A stretch of 21,294 nucleotides of DNA from Bacteroidetes bacterium QS_8_64_10 (GTDB lineage Bacteria > Bacteroidota > Rhodothermia > Rhodothermales > Salinibacteraceae). Shown here in pieces: positions 14,063 through 21,052 of the stretch. The DNA lies in the NCBI GenBank assembly GCA_003022505.1, contig PXTQ01000027.1, positions 1 through 21,294 on the forward strand, given 5' to 3'. The position numbers and the translations under genes were made by a program. Below the pieces are notes generated by a model. It had not been told where the DNA came from. It was given only the letters and a program-made list of their open reading frames with translations, and ran no database searches. Positions within the stretch are counted from its first letter, which is position 1. The number at the start of each line of letters is the position of its first letter.

Positions 14063-14473
14063 TATAGCGAAAAACCGGACGCAGGGCGTGGCTAATCGCT
14101 CTTAACGAGCAAACAAGGACAGGGTTCAGCGAGGTGGGTTAATGAATTGTTACCAATTCGATGAGGACAAATTGAAGGTCACGTTCTTCTTTGCATGGAA
14201 TGGACGGCTTTCCTTTCAACAGCCGAAGGTTTTGAGATTGCTTCCTGGAACCTAACAAATCACGTGTAGCACTCCAGTAGGTGCGTGTTGGAGTTTTTTT
14301 CAGACGCCTCCACTCATACCAACTCCGCAAGCTCCGTTGGTGTATGAACGTACGAAAGTTTGTACGTTTCCCACCCATACGTCCACACTTTCAAACGTAC
14401 ACCCTCACATCCTTCAACCGGATTTGGTATCACATACCCACAACCTCTCAGACCCGCAGCCTCTCAGCCTCAC
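14063..14473. other. Non-coding spacer between pilQ and the PhoU-like gene
   Basis: About 410 bases without a credible gene. It holds a T7 run at about 14294-14300 preceded by a weak ACTCC/GGAGT stem. A perfect 9-base inverted repeat follows, TGTACGTTT (14361-14369) and AAACGTACA (14393-14401) with a 23-base spacer. An 8-mer array (about 14429-14478) ends in the pilQ stop. The promoter of the PhoU-like gene must lie near 14065-14150. Nothing else is recognised. Confidence 0.5.
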
Positions 14474-14478
14474 TCAGT
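14429..14478. repeat. 8-mer array abutting the pilQ stop codon
   Basis: On the minus strand CTGAGAGG alternates with CTGCGGGT/TTGTGGGT at a strict 8-base step, giving an almost perfect 16-base tandem. The pilQ TGA stop (14476-14474) is inside its first unit. Confidence 0.7.
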
Positions 14479-15844
14479 ACGACTCCGGCGGCGTCTCCGT
14501 CTCCTCGGCCTTCTTCTCACTCCACTGCTGGAGCAGCTCGCGGATGCGCTCGCGGCGCTTCTGAAGCAGCTCTTCGGGCAACGCTTCGTCGGCGCGATCT
14601 TCGAGGGGTTCGAGCACCTCGGCCTGCAAGACGATCATGAGTTCGGTCTGCACCGTGTTTACCTCTTCGTATCCGAACAGGTAGCGCAGGCCGAAAAACC
14701 AGGCGGGCAGGTCTTTCAGGAGCGGGATGCCGCCGCGCGTGACGTTGCGCTCGGTGGAGTACAGCCCACCGATCATGGTCTGCTCGCCGTCGAGCAGAAG
14801 CACCTGCGTCTCGGCGGTGTTACGGTCGATGGCCGGGGCGCCCCCACCGCCCGTGGGCCGGCTGCTGGAGTTCTCAACGCGCACGTCCAGGTGCACGAAG
14901 TCCACTTCGGGCGCACCGAGAGAGTCGGCCACGGCCTCCGTGATGTAGGTGGGCGTAACCTCGACGATGACGCCCGTGGAAAAGAACTCGGTGATGGTGT
15001 TGCCCGCAAAGTCGCGCGTCTGGATCGGCACGTCGGAGCCGATCTGGATGCGCCCCTGCTGCCCGCTCTGCACCGTGACGGACGGATTGGCGACCGTCTC
15101 GCCGGCATTGTTGGATTCGAGAAAGCGAAACAGCTGCGTGAGCGTGGAGAGCGCGATCTGGTCGGGGCCGATGATAAATTCGTCCAGGTTCTCGAAGATG
15201 TCTTCGGTTTGCACGAAGATGTTCAGCCCAGTGCGTTGACCGCCCTGGTCGCCTTGTCCTCCACCGCCGCCGCCACCACCTCCGCCCTGGCCGCCTCCTT
15301 CGCCGCCGCCGAACAGAAAGCCCCAGTCTAGGCCGAGCTGCCGCGCCTTCGAGCGGTTGACCTGAAAGAAGAGCGCGTTGATGCGGACCTCGCGCGAGGT
15401 AAGCGTCGCCAGCGCTTTTTCGTCGCCGGGTCGCGCCGTCGTCTCCTGATCTTCCGGCGGCGTCTGGGCCTGCTGCACGATGAAGGCGCTCTCGGTCTCG
15501 CGGTAGGTGAGGCCGTTGGCCTGCAAGACCAGCTCGAAGGCGTCCAGAAACTGCGCGCGCGAGATGTCGACGCCGATGGCCTGCGTGCGATCTTCGGGGT
15601 CCACGATGGTTTTGCCCGTGACGCGCTTAAAAATAGGATTGACAAACTCCACGAACTGATCGAACGGCGTGGAGGGCGCAAACGAGACGAGTTGGTCCGG
15701 CGGCACGACGGTGCGCACGTCGCCCTCGTCAGGTTCCTGCGCCAACGCCAGCGCCGGCAGCAGGAACGCGGAAAGCAAAAGAGCGAGGCTTGTAGTGTGA
15801 AGAGGACGTCGCAGCGAAAACAGCACGTTGTATCGCGTTCTCAT
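14474..15844 (-). CDS. pilQ: Type IV pilus secretin PilQ-like protein, short form
   Basis: Outer-membrane ring through which the pilus exits. A Sec signal peptide ends near residue 36 (ALALA-QE). One STN/N1-like periplasmic domain follows (about 60-125), then the secretin core (about 150-430) with SDVPIQTRDF, TGVIVEVTPTYI and GGIPLLKDLPAWFFGLRYLFG. The C-terminal tail is charged, coiled and rich in E and K. At 456 residues it is shorter than usual PilQ (about 600-750): AMIN domains and extra N domains are missing. Residues 179-202 form an almost pure glycine loop. ATG 15844 is preferred over TTG 15865 because the signal peptide follows it. It is the last gene of the pilus cluster. A generic GspD-type secretin is an alternative, but the neighbours favour PilQ. 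Confidence 0.88.
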   Translation of the reverse strand: MRTRYNVLFSLRRPLHTTSLALLLSAFLLPALALAQEPDEGDVRTVVPPDQLVSFAPSTPFDQFVEFVNPIFKRVTGKTIVDPEDRTQAIGVDISRAQFLDAFELVLQANGLTYRETESAFIVQQAQTPPEDQETTARPGDEKALATLTSREVRINALFFQVNRSKARQLGLDWGFLFGGGEGGGQGGGGGGGGGGQGDQGGQRTGLNIFVQTEDIFENLDEFIIGPDQIALSTLTQLFRFLESNNAGETVANPSVTVQSGQQGRIQIGSDVPIQTRDFAGNTITEFFSTGVIVEVTPTYITEAVADSLGAPEVDFVHLDVRVENSSSRPTGGGGAPAIDRNTAETQVLLLDGEQTMIGGLYSTERNVTRGGIPLLKDLPAWFFGLRYLFGYEEVNTVQTELMIVLQAEVLEPLEDRADEALPEELLQKRRERIRELLQQWSEKKAEETETPPESY

Positions 15845-16065
15845 GCGGGCGACCTTAGTGGGCAAATATTTGAGATACGAGAGGATAGGAAAAGCTAAGC
15901 AGGGTCACAACAAAGGCTTCTTCAAGCAGACGAACGACACACGCGATGCTCGTCTGTCGGTCGTCGTTCTCAGTGGAAACGTCTAAAGCATTTTCGCTCA
16001 GCACATGGGATCGTTCTCTAAATAACTGTGGCATTTTTAAGTATAACAGGCGGTTCGGAAAGTGT
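15845..16065. other. Spacer between pilOP and pilQ with inverted repeats
   Basis: A 7-base inverted repeat CAGACGA (15927-15933) and TCGTCTG (15950-15956) lies next to a GTCGGTCGTCGTTC word shared with the hrcA upstream spacer. The part at 16000-16050 is A/T-rich. A gap of 220 bases inside a pilus cluster suggests pilQ may have its own promoter here, but no boxes can be assigned. Confidence 0.35.
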
Positions 16066-17100
16066 CTACCGCCCGTTGCTATTGCCGCCGCCGTTCAGCG
16101 GTTGGAGCTGCGCGTCCCCTTCAGCCTGCCGGTAATCCTCGCCGCTGCCGCCGAGCGTGAGCGTCACGCGGTCCAGGATGCCGCCCTTGTTGAGCTGCGC
16201 CACCACGCGGTTGCGTTGCGGATTGACCTGCACGATCTGGCCCAGGTACACGTCGTCGCCCTCGCCCACGGCCCGGAAGCCTTCCCCGTCCTGAAACACC
16301 GCCTTGCCGTCCGCAATGGAGATCAGCTTGGCCTTTTCCACGTCAACGAGGTTTTGCGTGTTGGGCGGCAGCTTGTCCATGATGTTGGGGAAGAAGAAGT
16401 TGACCGCCGGCTTTTTATTCGGCAGCACCTCGTCGGGCACCTCGGGCGGGGCTTTTCCGTCTTTCATCTCCTTTTCGGTGAGTTGTGCAAGCCGGGCTTC
16501 GGGGGCGCTCATCCCCTCCGAAGCGCCGAAATACGCTTTCAACTCCATCTCGAAGGACACCATCACCTCCATGCGCTTCTTGCCACTCTCCTTGTCTTCG
16601 GAGATGAAGTCGATGTGGTTCAGATTGAGGTTGTTGATGCGGTAGAGGTTGCGGTTGTTTTCGATCTCCCACACGACATCGTAGAGGCGCGAGAAGTAGC
16701 CGCGTCCCTGAATGGAGTAATTCAGCGAGCTGTAATCCTCCTCCTGCCGAACGCCCTGAAAGGAGATGTCAAAGTTCTCGAAGCCGCTCCGCGTAAGGTC
16801 GTTCAGAAAGCCGACCACCGCCGGACTGGACACCGTGTCGGGAATCACTTTGTAGCGCGCCTTCCACTTGGTGACGGCTCGTTCCGCCTCCGCCCGCGTG
16901 GCGGCTTCTTCCTTGAGAAGCGTCGCCACCTTGGCGTGCTTCATGCGCTCGACTTTAGCTTTCCCTTTGATCCGCTCCAGCTTCGTCGGCTGGCGCACGT
17001 ACGTTATCCAGATGCCCGCACCCATCACCAGTATCAGGATGATGATGAGAACCATCGTGTTGAGCAAAAAGTCGGGGATGTAGGCGGTAAGGCGTTCCAT
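16066..17100 (-). CDS. PilO-PilP fusion, type IV pilus alignment-complex protein
   Basis: Inner-membrane alignment protein of 344 residues. A single membrane helix (about 12-34) is followed by a basic coiled coil (about 40-85), then a PilO-like alpha/beta domain (about 90-190; SSPAVVGFLNDLTRSGFENFDISF and VSFEMELKAYF). A Pro/charged linker (191-250) leads to a C-terminal beta domain (about 255-317; LISIADGKAVFQDGEGFRAVGEGD, YLGQIVQVNPQRNRVVAQL) that resembles the PilP/GspC homology region. In classical clusters PilO and the lipoprotein PilP are separate; here PilP's docking domain would be tethered through PilO. ATG 17100 is chosen because the membrane helix follows it. The PilP assignment rests on pattern only. 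It lies between the PilM-PilN gene and pilQ. Confidence 0.7.
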   Translation of the reverse strand: MERLTAYIPDFLLNTMVLIIILILVMGAGIWITYVRQPTKLERIKGKAKVERMKHAKVATLLKEEAATRAEAERAVTKWKARYKVIPDTVSSPAVVGFLNDLTRSGFENFDISFQGVRQEEDYSSLNYSIQGRGYFSRLYDVVWEIENNRNLYRINNLNLNHIDFISEDKESGKKRMEVMVSFEMELKAYFGASEGMSAPEARLAQLTEKEMKDGKAPPEVPDEVLPNKKPAVNFFFPNIMDKLPPNTQNLVDVEKAKLISIADGKAVFQDGEGFRAVGEGDDVYLGQIVQVNPQRNRVVAQLNKGGILDRVTLTLGGSGEDYRQAEGDAQLQPLNGGGNSNGR

Positions 17101-17179
17101 CGTCGCGCTGTGAAGGTGTGAATGAAAAATTGCATCAGGGGGGCGCACCGTGGCGCGTGTGTCTGTTTAGCGTATGCGC

Positions 17180-17222
17180 CGAAAAAATCCGTAGTAGGTA
17201 CGTTTCGGCGAAACGTACCTAC
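17180..17222 (-). terminator. Perfect 13-base hairpin with T-tract between pilMN and pilOP
   Basis: GTAGGTACGTTTC (17194-17206), a 3-base loop, and GAAACGTACCTAC (17210-17222) form a perfect stem. On the minus strand it is followed by TACGGATTTTTT, giving the shape of an intrinsic terminator or attenuator. It lies within the pilus gene cluster, 90 bases after the pilMN stop, and would reduce transcription into pilOP and pilQ. The surrounding 212-base spacer shows nothing else clear. Confidence 0.6.
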
Positions 17223-17312
17223 GATAAAGAATTGGCCAATGTGCCAGAAACGGACGGTGCGATTCCAGAAATATCTACATTAAAAACGTACGTGGCGCGT
17301 CTTCGCACCTGC

Positions 17313-19169
17313 TCATCCACCGTCGCTGCCGTCGAGGGAGGCGGGCGCGGCGGGCACGCTTCGTTGCTTCGTCAGCGAGGCACCGCCCGAAGACGACGTG
17401 TCGCGCCGGGCGGCCATGCGCTGGCGCAGGTAACGGGCAGCGCGCGGCAGCTTCTGTTCGAGCGGCACGTTCAGGGTGAACGAGTAGACGGGCCAGTCGC
17501 GTATTTCGGAGAACGTAAGCTTTTCGATGGAGCCGTTGGTGCGCTCGGCCAGGCCCACCACGCGGTCGCGCCCCACGGCGTTGCCTGCCAGAGTTAGCTC
17601 GCTGCCTTGCGGCGTCCAGCTCTCGACCCAGATGCCCTCAACCGCCGCCACTTCGCGCGCCGTCTTCTCCATCGCCCGGCTCCACTGGCTGCTGCCCACC
17701 AGCAGGTCGTCGAGCACGTCGAGCGACTTATGCAGCCCCTCGGCGGTACTTTCCAGACTGTCGATGCGCGCCTGCAGAACCTGCGGGCTGACCTGCTCGG
17801 CGTTGGCCTGCCGGTAGCGGCGCAGTTCCCGACGCGCATCGTCCATCTGATTGCGCTGATCGAAAAAGCGCCACATAAAGAACATCACGGTCAGGAAAAG
17901 CATTGCCAGCACCGCCACGTTCTGCCAGGAGATCGGCATCCGGAAGCGACGCTTCATCACTTCGGAGGGTAGCAGGTTGACGTCCTCAAAGAGATGCGCG
18001 TGCCGCTCGTCATCGGCAGCGCGCACGGCGGCCCCGGCGGCGGCCCCGGCTGGCCCGCCGAGGGCGTCTTCTGCGTCGTCGTCCTCGCGGGGCTGCACGA
18101 GCGCCGGGAGGGTCGTCTGAAGGGCCTCGACGCGGGCGTCCGGAAAAAACATCTCGAAGCTGTCGACGAGACCCAGTTCGTCTTCGTCGCTCAGGAGCAG
18201 CACTTGCTGGATGGGTCCCGTGCCGTACTCGTCTTGCAGCAGCAGCACGCGGCTGCAGATCGTCTCGGCGGAGTCGAACGCGGAGAGGGACTGCAGCATT
18301 TCGGTGTGGTGCGGCGTGCCGTCTTCGAGGAACGTGACGAGCGTGTCCTCAGCGCCGGCGCCCACGATGAGCGTATTGCCCTCGGCGGCGGTCTGTTCGT
18401 CCCGCTCCTCGTCCTCGAACGGACTGCCCCGGAAGGCGAGCCGCGCGAGGCCGACGTACAGCGACGTCTCGGTGTCCATGAAGCGGATGGGCGACAGGTT
18501 GCGGCTGTTCTCCTCGCGCATGGTGCGCAGGGTGGGCGTGATGGGATCCTCCACGCCCGGATGCAGCGCCAGGTAGCGCGCCTGTTCGCCTGCGCCGGGC
18601 GTCATGGGCAGAAAGGCGACCCGTTCCCGCTCCACGCCCACGGCGTGTTCTTCAGTGAGATGCTGGTAAAGCTGCTTGCGGCGGCGCGAGCTACCCTCAC
18701 TGCTTTTCAGGTCCTCGCTCGGAAGCGTAAGCTCCGTTTGCTCCACATATTCGTTGGAAGCACAGAAAGCCAGCGTCGGATTCTCGTACCCGTTGTCGCG
18801 GCACTCAGCCAGGATGTCGTCGAGTTCGAGCACAAAAGAGGACGGCCCGCTTTCGGTCGACATCTGGGGCGTTCCCAGGTCTCCTCCCGACGATGCGTCC
18901 TCGAACTCGGATCCGAGGAACATGTCGTTTCCTCCCATGCCTCCCTCGTCGCCGAACTGAATGTTGGTAAAGTCGTCCTCCTCGCCCCCATCGTCCTGAA
19001 AGCCCGGACCTGCTTCGTCGGGCGTCGTTTCGGCGAAGTGGGTACCCCACTGCCGCGTAAAGCGCCGAAGCACGCTGGTGTCGCGTGCGGTAGAGCGCAG
19101 GAGCACGGCGTGCAGCGTGTTGCCCACCACCATGACGCCCAGAAAAAGATCGTCGGATTGGTTGCTCAT
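17313..19169 (-). CDS. PilM-PilN fusion, type IV pilus inner-membrane platform protein
   Basis: A 618-residue protein. The N-terminal part (1 to about 360) is a cytoplasmic domain in the PilM position: YENPTLAFCASNEYVEQTEL, RERVAFLPMTP, SLYVGLARLAFRG and NTLIVGAGAEDTLVTFLEDG fit a diverged actin-like PilM fold. It carries a long acidic insert (about 50-100), and no clear nucleotide-binding motif is seen. After an Ala/Gly/acidic linker (about 361-395), DVNLLPSE (396-403) is the NLLP motif by which PilN docks onto PilM. A membrane helix (about 416-436), a coiled coil (440-485) and a PilN-like ferredoxin-fold domain complete the protein. PilM and PilN are normally separate. ATG 19169 is the start. 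The PilN half is firm; the PilM half is by position and weak pattern. Confidence 0.72.
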   Translation of the reverse strand: MSNQSDDLFLGVMVVGNTLHAVLLRSTARDTSVLRRFTRQWGTHFAETTPDEAGPGFQDDGGEEDDFTNIQFGDEGGMGGNDMFLGSEFEDASSGGDLGTPQMSTESGPSSFVLELDDILAECRDNGYENPTLAFCASNEYVEQTELTLPSEDLKSSEGSSRRRKQLYQHLTEEHAVGVERERVAFLPMTPGAGEQARYLALHPGVEDPITPTLRTMREENSRNLSPIRFMDTETSLYVGLARLAFRGSPFEDEERDEQTAAEGNTLIVGAGAEDTLVTFLEDGTPHHTEMLQSLSAFDSAETICSRVLLLQDEYGTGPIQQVLLLSDEDELGLVDSFEMFFPDARVEALQTTLPALVQPREDDDAEDALGGPAGAAAGAAVRAADDERHAHLFEDVNLLPSEVMKRRFRMPISWQNVAVLAMLFLTVMFFMWRFFDQRNQMDDARRELRRYRQANAEQVSPQVLQARIDSLESTAEGLHKSLDVLDDLLVGSSQWSRAMEKTAREVAAVEGIWVESWTPQGSELTLAGNAVGRDRVVGLAERTNGSIEKLTFSEIRDWPVYSFTLNVPLEQKLPRAARYLRQRMAARRDTSSSGGASLTKQRSVPAAPASLDGSDGG

Positions 19170-19671
19170 AATACGTGATGCGCTTTTGCTTACTTAATAT
19201 CGGGACGTGGAGCGCGTCGCTCAAAGACGCAACGGCTTATCATGCGAACGAAGACACTTTTGAACGGCGTACAGACGCGCTATGGCGCGCCTCAACGGTC
19301 GTTTATTGCGTTCACCATGCCAGAAGGCGAAAGTTATTCGCTAAACGCATGCGGTCAGAAAAGGCGCAGCGCTTCGTCGCCACTGATGTCGCAAACACTG
19401 TGCGGAAAGGACCACCGGACCGAATCGCCGCGTGCGGCCTCTCAGCGAGGTTTATCCAATAAAAAAGCCGTCTCCCGCTGGGGGGAGACGGTAAAAATTT
19501 CCGCCGGGGCCTTCAAAAAGTTACTGACGAGCGCGCCGGCACAACGCTTGGCAAATAGGAGAGAAAAGAGAAGTTGGAAAACGAGGCGTCAAGGTGATAG
19601 CGTTTGCTCTTTTTTCGCCGGAAGTTACGGCTTCGCCCCGCGCTCCCATTCTTCCGCTCCCCCGCTCCCGA
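19170..19671. other. Non-coding spacer between pilT and pilMN
   Basis: About 500 bases without a credible gene. It holds the pilT terminator (19461-19491), a CGCTCCC-type word array directly after the pilT stop (about 19640-19672), and presumably the pilMN promoter in the A/T-richer stretch around 19170-19205. The stretch 19210-19450 shows nothing I can name. Confidence 0.5.
19461..19491 (-). terminator. Intrinsic terminator downstream of pilT
   Basis: Perfect 9-base stem CCGTCTCCC (19468-19476) and GGGAGACGG (19483-19491) with a 6-base loop. Read on the minus strand it is followed by GC and six T (19466-19461), a textbook rho-independent terminator. It lies about 180 bases after the pilT stop and separates pilT from the pilMN-pilOP-pilQ unit. 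Confidence 0.8.
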
Positions 19672-20988
19672 TTAGCGCATAAGCTTCTTCATGCGCGTCT
19701 TGTTGTTGGCGAAGTCCATCGCCGTGGTGGGCGTAATCTCGCGCTCACGGGCAAGGCGGTAGAGATCCTGCTCCAGCGTCGTCATGCCTTGCGAGCTGCC
19801 CTCCCACATCATCTGGTAAATTTCGGCCGTGTTGCCGTTCTGGATGGCGGCCTTCGCCGAGGAGGTCATCCAGAGGATTTCTTTCGCCAGGATGCGCCCG
19901 CCGTCGGGCTTAGGGCATAGCTTCTGACTGATGATGCAGCGGAGCACGTCGGCGAGTCGGTTGCGCACGCGCTCCTGCTCCTCCGGCGGGTACTCGGCCA
20001 CGACGCGGTCGATGGTCTCAATGGCCGAGGACGTGTGCAGCGTCGAGAAGGTCTTATGGCCGGAGTCCGTCACCTCGAGGGCTGCCGAGATCGTGTCGGG
20101 GTCGCGCATCTCGCCGATCACGATCATGTCGGGGTCCTGCCGCAGCGCCTGCACCACGCCGTCTTTGAACGAGGGCACGTCCTTGCCCACTTCGCGGTGG
20201 CGCACGATGCAGTTTTCGGACTCGTGCATGTACTCCACGGGCTGCCCGATAATCACGATGTGGGCAGGCACGTCGTGGTTATTGGCGTCCACGATGGCGT
20301 CGAGGGTGGAGCTTTTGCCGGAACCGGTGACGCCGGTGACGAGCGTGAGGCCGTCGCGCACATGCCGGAACATGAGGCCGCGCTCGATGACGGAGCCGAA
20401 GCCCAGCGATTCGAGCTTGAACAGCTCGTCCTCGATGACCCGCATGTTGAGGCCGAGGTGGTCGTAGTCGAAGTACATGGTCGCGCGGAAGCGGCGCGGG
20501 CGTTCGTCGCGGCCCTCCACCGGCAGCTGGTAGGCGAAGTCCGTCGCGTAGTCCTCGAAAAGCTGATCCATCTGCTTTTCGGTCAGCAGATTCAAAAAGA
20601 GCAGGTCCAGCTCCTCGGTTTCGTAGGTGCCCATGGCGGGGCGCGGCTCCTTATCGCCGTCCACGCGGTACCATACGTGACCGTTGCAGGCCGGGCCGCC
20701 GAGGTCCATGTCGCTGGCGTCGAGGGTGAGGGCCTTATTGGCAAACAGCTCGATGTGTTTGCGCATGGCCTTGCGGTCTTTTTCCAGCAGGCTTACCACC
20801 TGGTCGGCCAGAAACTGGAGGCGCTCCTCGCCGTGCGCGGAGTCGGGCACGGAGTCGAGCACCGAGTGCACGATGGGCGGAAGCTCCGGCACGTCGGCCC
20901 GGCGAGCGGACTGCTCGCGGCGCTCGCGCGATTCGCCAGTGCTTCCGTCCTCCAGGAATTGCTTGAGGTCGGCGGAGTCGGCGGGCAT
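19672..20988 (-). CDS. pilT: PilT-like pilus retraction ATPase with altered Asp box
   Basis: Hexameric secretion ATPase that depolymerises type IV pili. Of 438 residues, the first 85 are a charged extension not found in ordinary PilT (about 345-370 residues). KALTLDASDMDL begins the PilT N-domain. The Walker A is GVTGSGKSST (219-228). Walker B/catalytic glutamate is IVIGEMRD (E293), and the His box is HKTFSTLHT (311-319). The Asp box reads IIGQPVEY (246-253) where the family normally has TIEDPIEF, so its E and D are replaced by G and Q. There is no PilB-type zinc-binding CXXC pair; PilU or another retraction paralogue is the main alternative. ATG 20988 is the start, and it has its own terminator. 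Confidence 0.88.
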   Translation of the reverse strand: MPADSADLKQFLEDGSTGESRERREQSARRADVPELPPIVHSVLDSVPDSAHGEERLQFLADQVVSLLEKDRKAMRKHIELFANKALTLDASDMDLGGPACNGHVWYRVDGDKEPRPAMGTYETEELDLLFLNLLTEKQMDQLFEDYATDFAYQLPVEGRDERPRRFRATMYFDYDHLGLNMRVIEDELFKLESLGFGSVIERGLMFRHVRDGLTLVTGVTGSGKSSTLDAIVDANNHDVPAHIVIIGQPVEYMHESENCIVRHREVGKDVPSFKDGVVQALRQDPDMIVIGEMRDPDTISAALEVTDSGHKTFSTLHTSSAIETIDRVVAEYPPEEQERVRNRLADVLRCIISQKLCPKPDGGRILAKEILWMTSSAKAAIQNGNTAEIYQMMWEGSSQGMTTLEQDLYRLAREREITPTTAMDFANNKTRMKKLMR

Positions 20989-21052
20989 AAGGCGTTTTCG
21001 CGTTCGTGCGTTTTCGGGTTTGTGCGTTCGGTGTTCTTCGTTGCGCGTTGGC
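20989..21052. repeat. 8-mer array upstream of pilT
   Basis: About six octamers of the type GCGTTTTC/GCGTTCGT/GGGTTTGT follow each other with a strict 8-base step, starting at the pilT start codon. As with the other arrays, it would be in the 5' leader. Confidence 0.7.

Noticed and set aside
14281..14300. Plus-strand terminator from the T7 run near 14294
   Set aside because: The preceding stem is only five bases with a 14-base loop, and no plus-strand gene precedes it.
17994..19178. Plus-strand open frame of 394 codons opposite pilMN
   Set aside because: Shadow frame; the minus strand has the NLLP motif, a membrane helix and a coiled coil.
946..21052. CRISPR array
   Set aside because: The tandem words are 7-9 bases with no spacers between them and no cas genes; nothing resembles a CRISPR repeat-spacer pattern.
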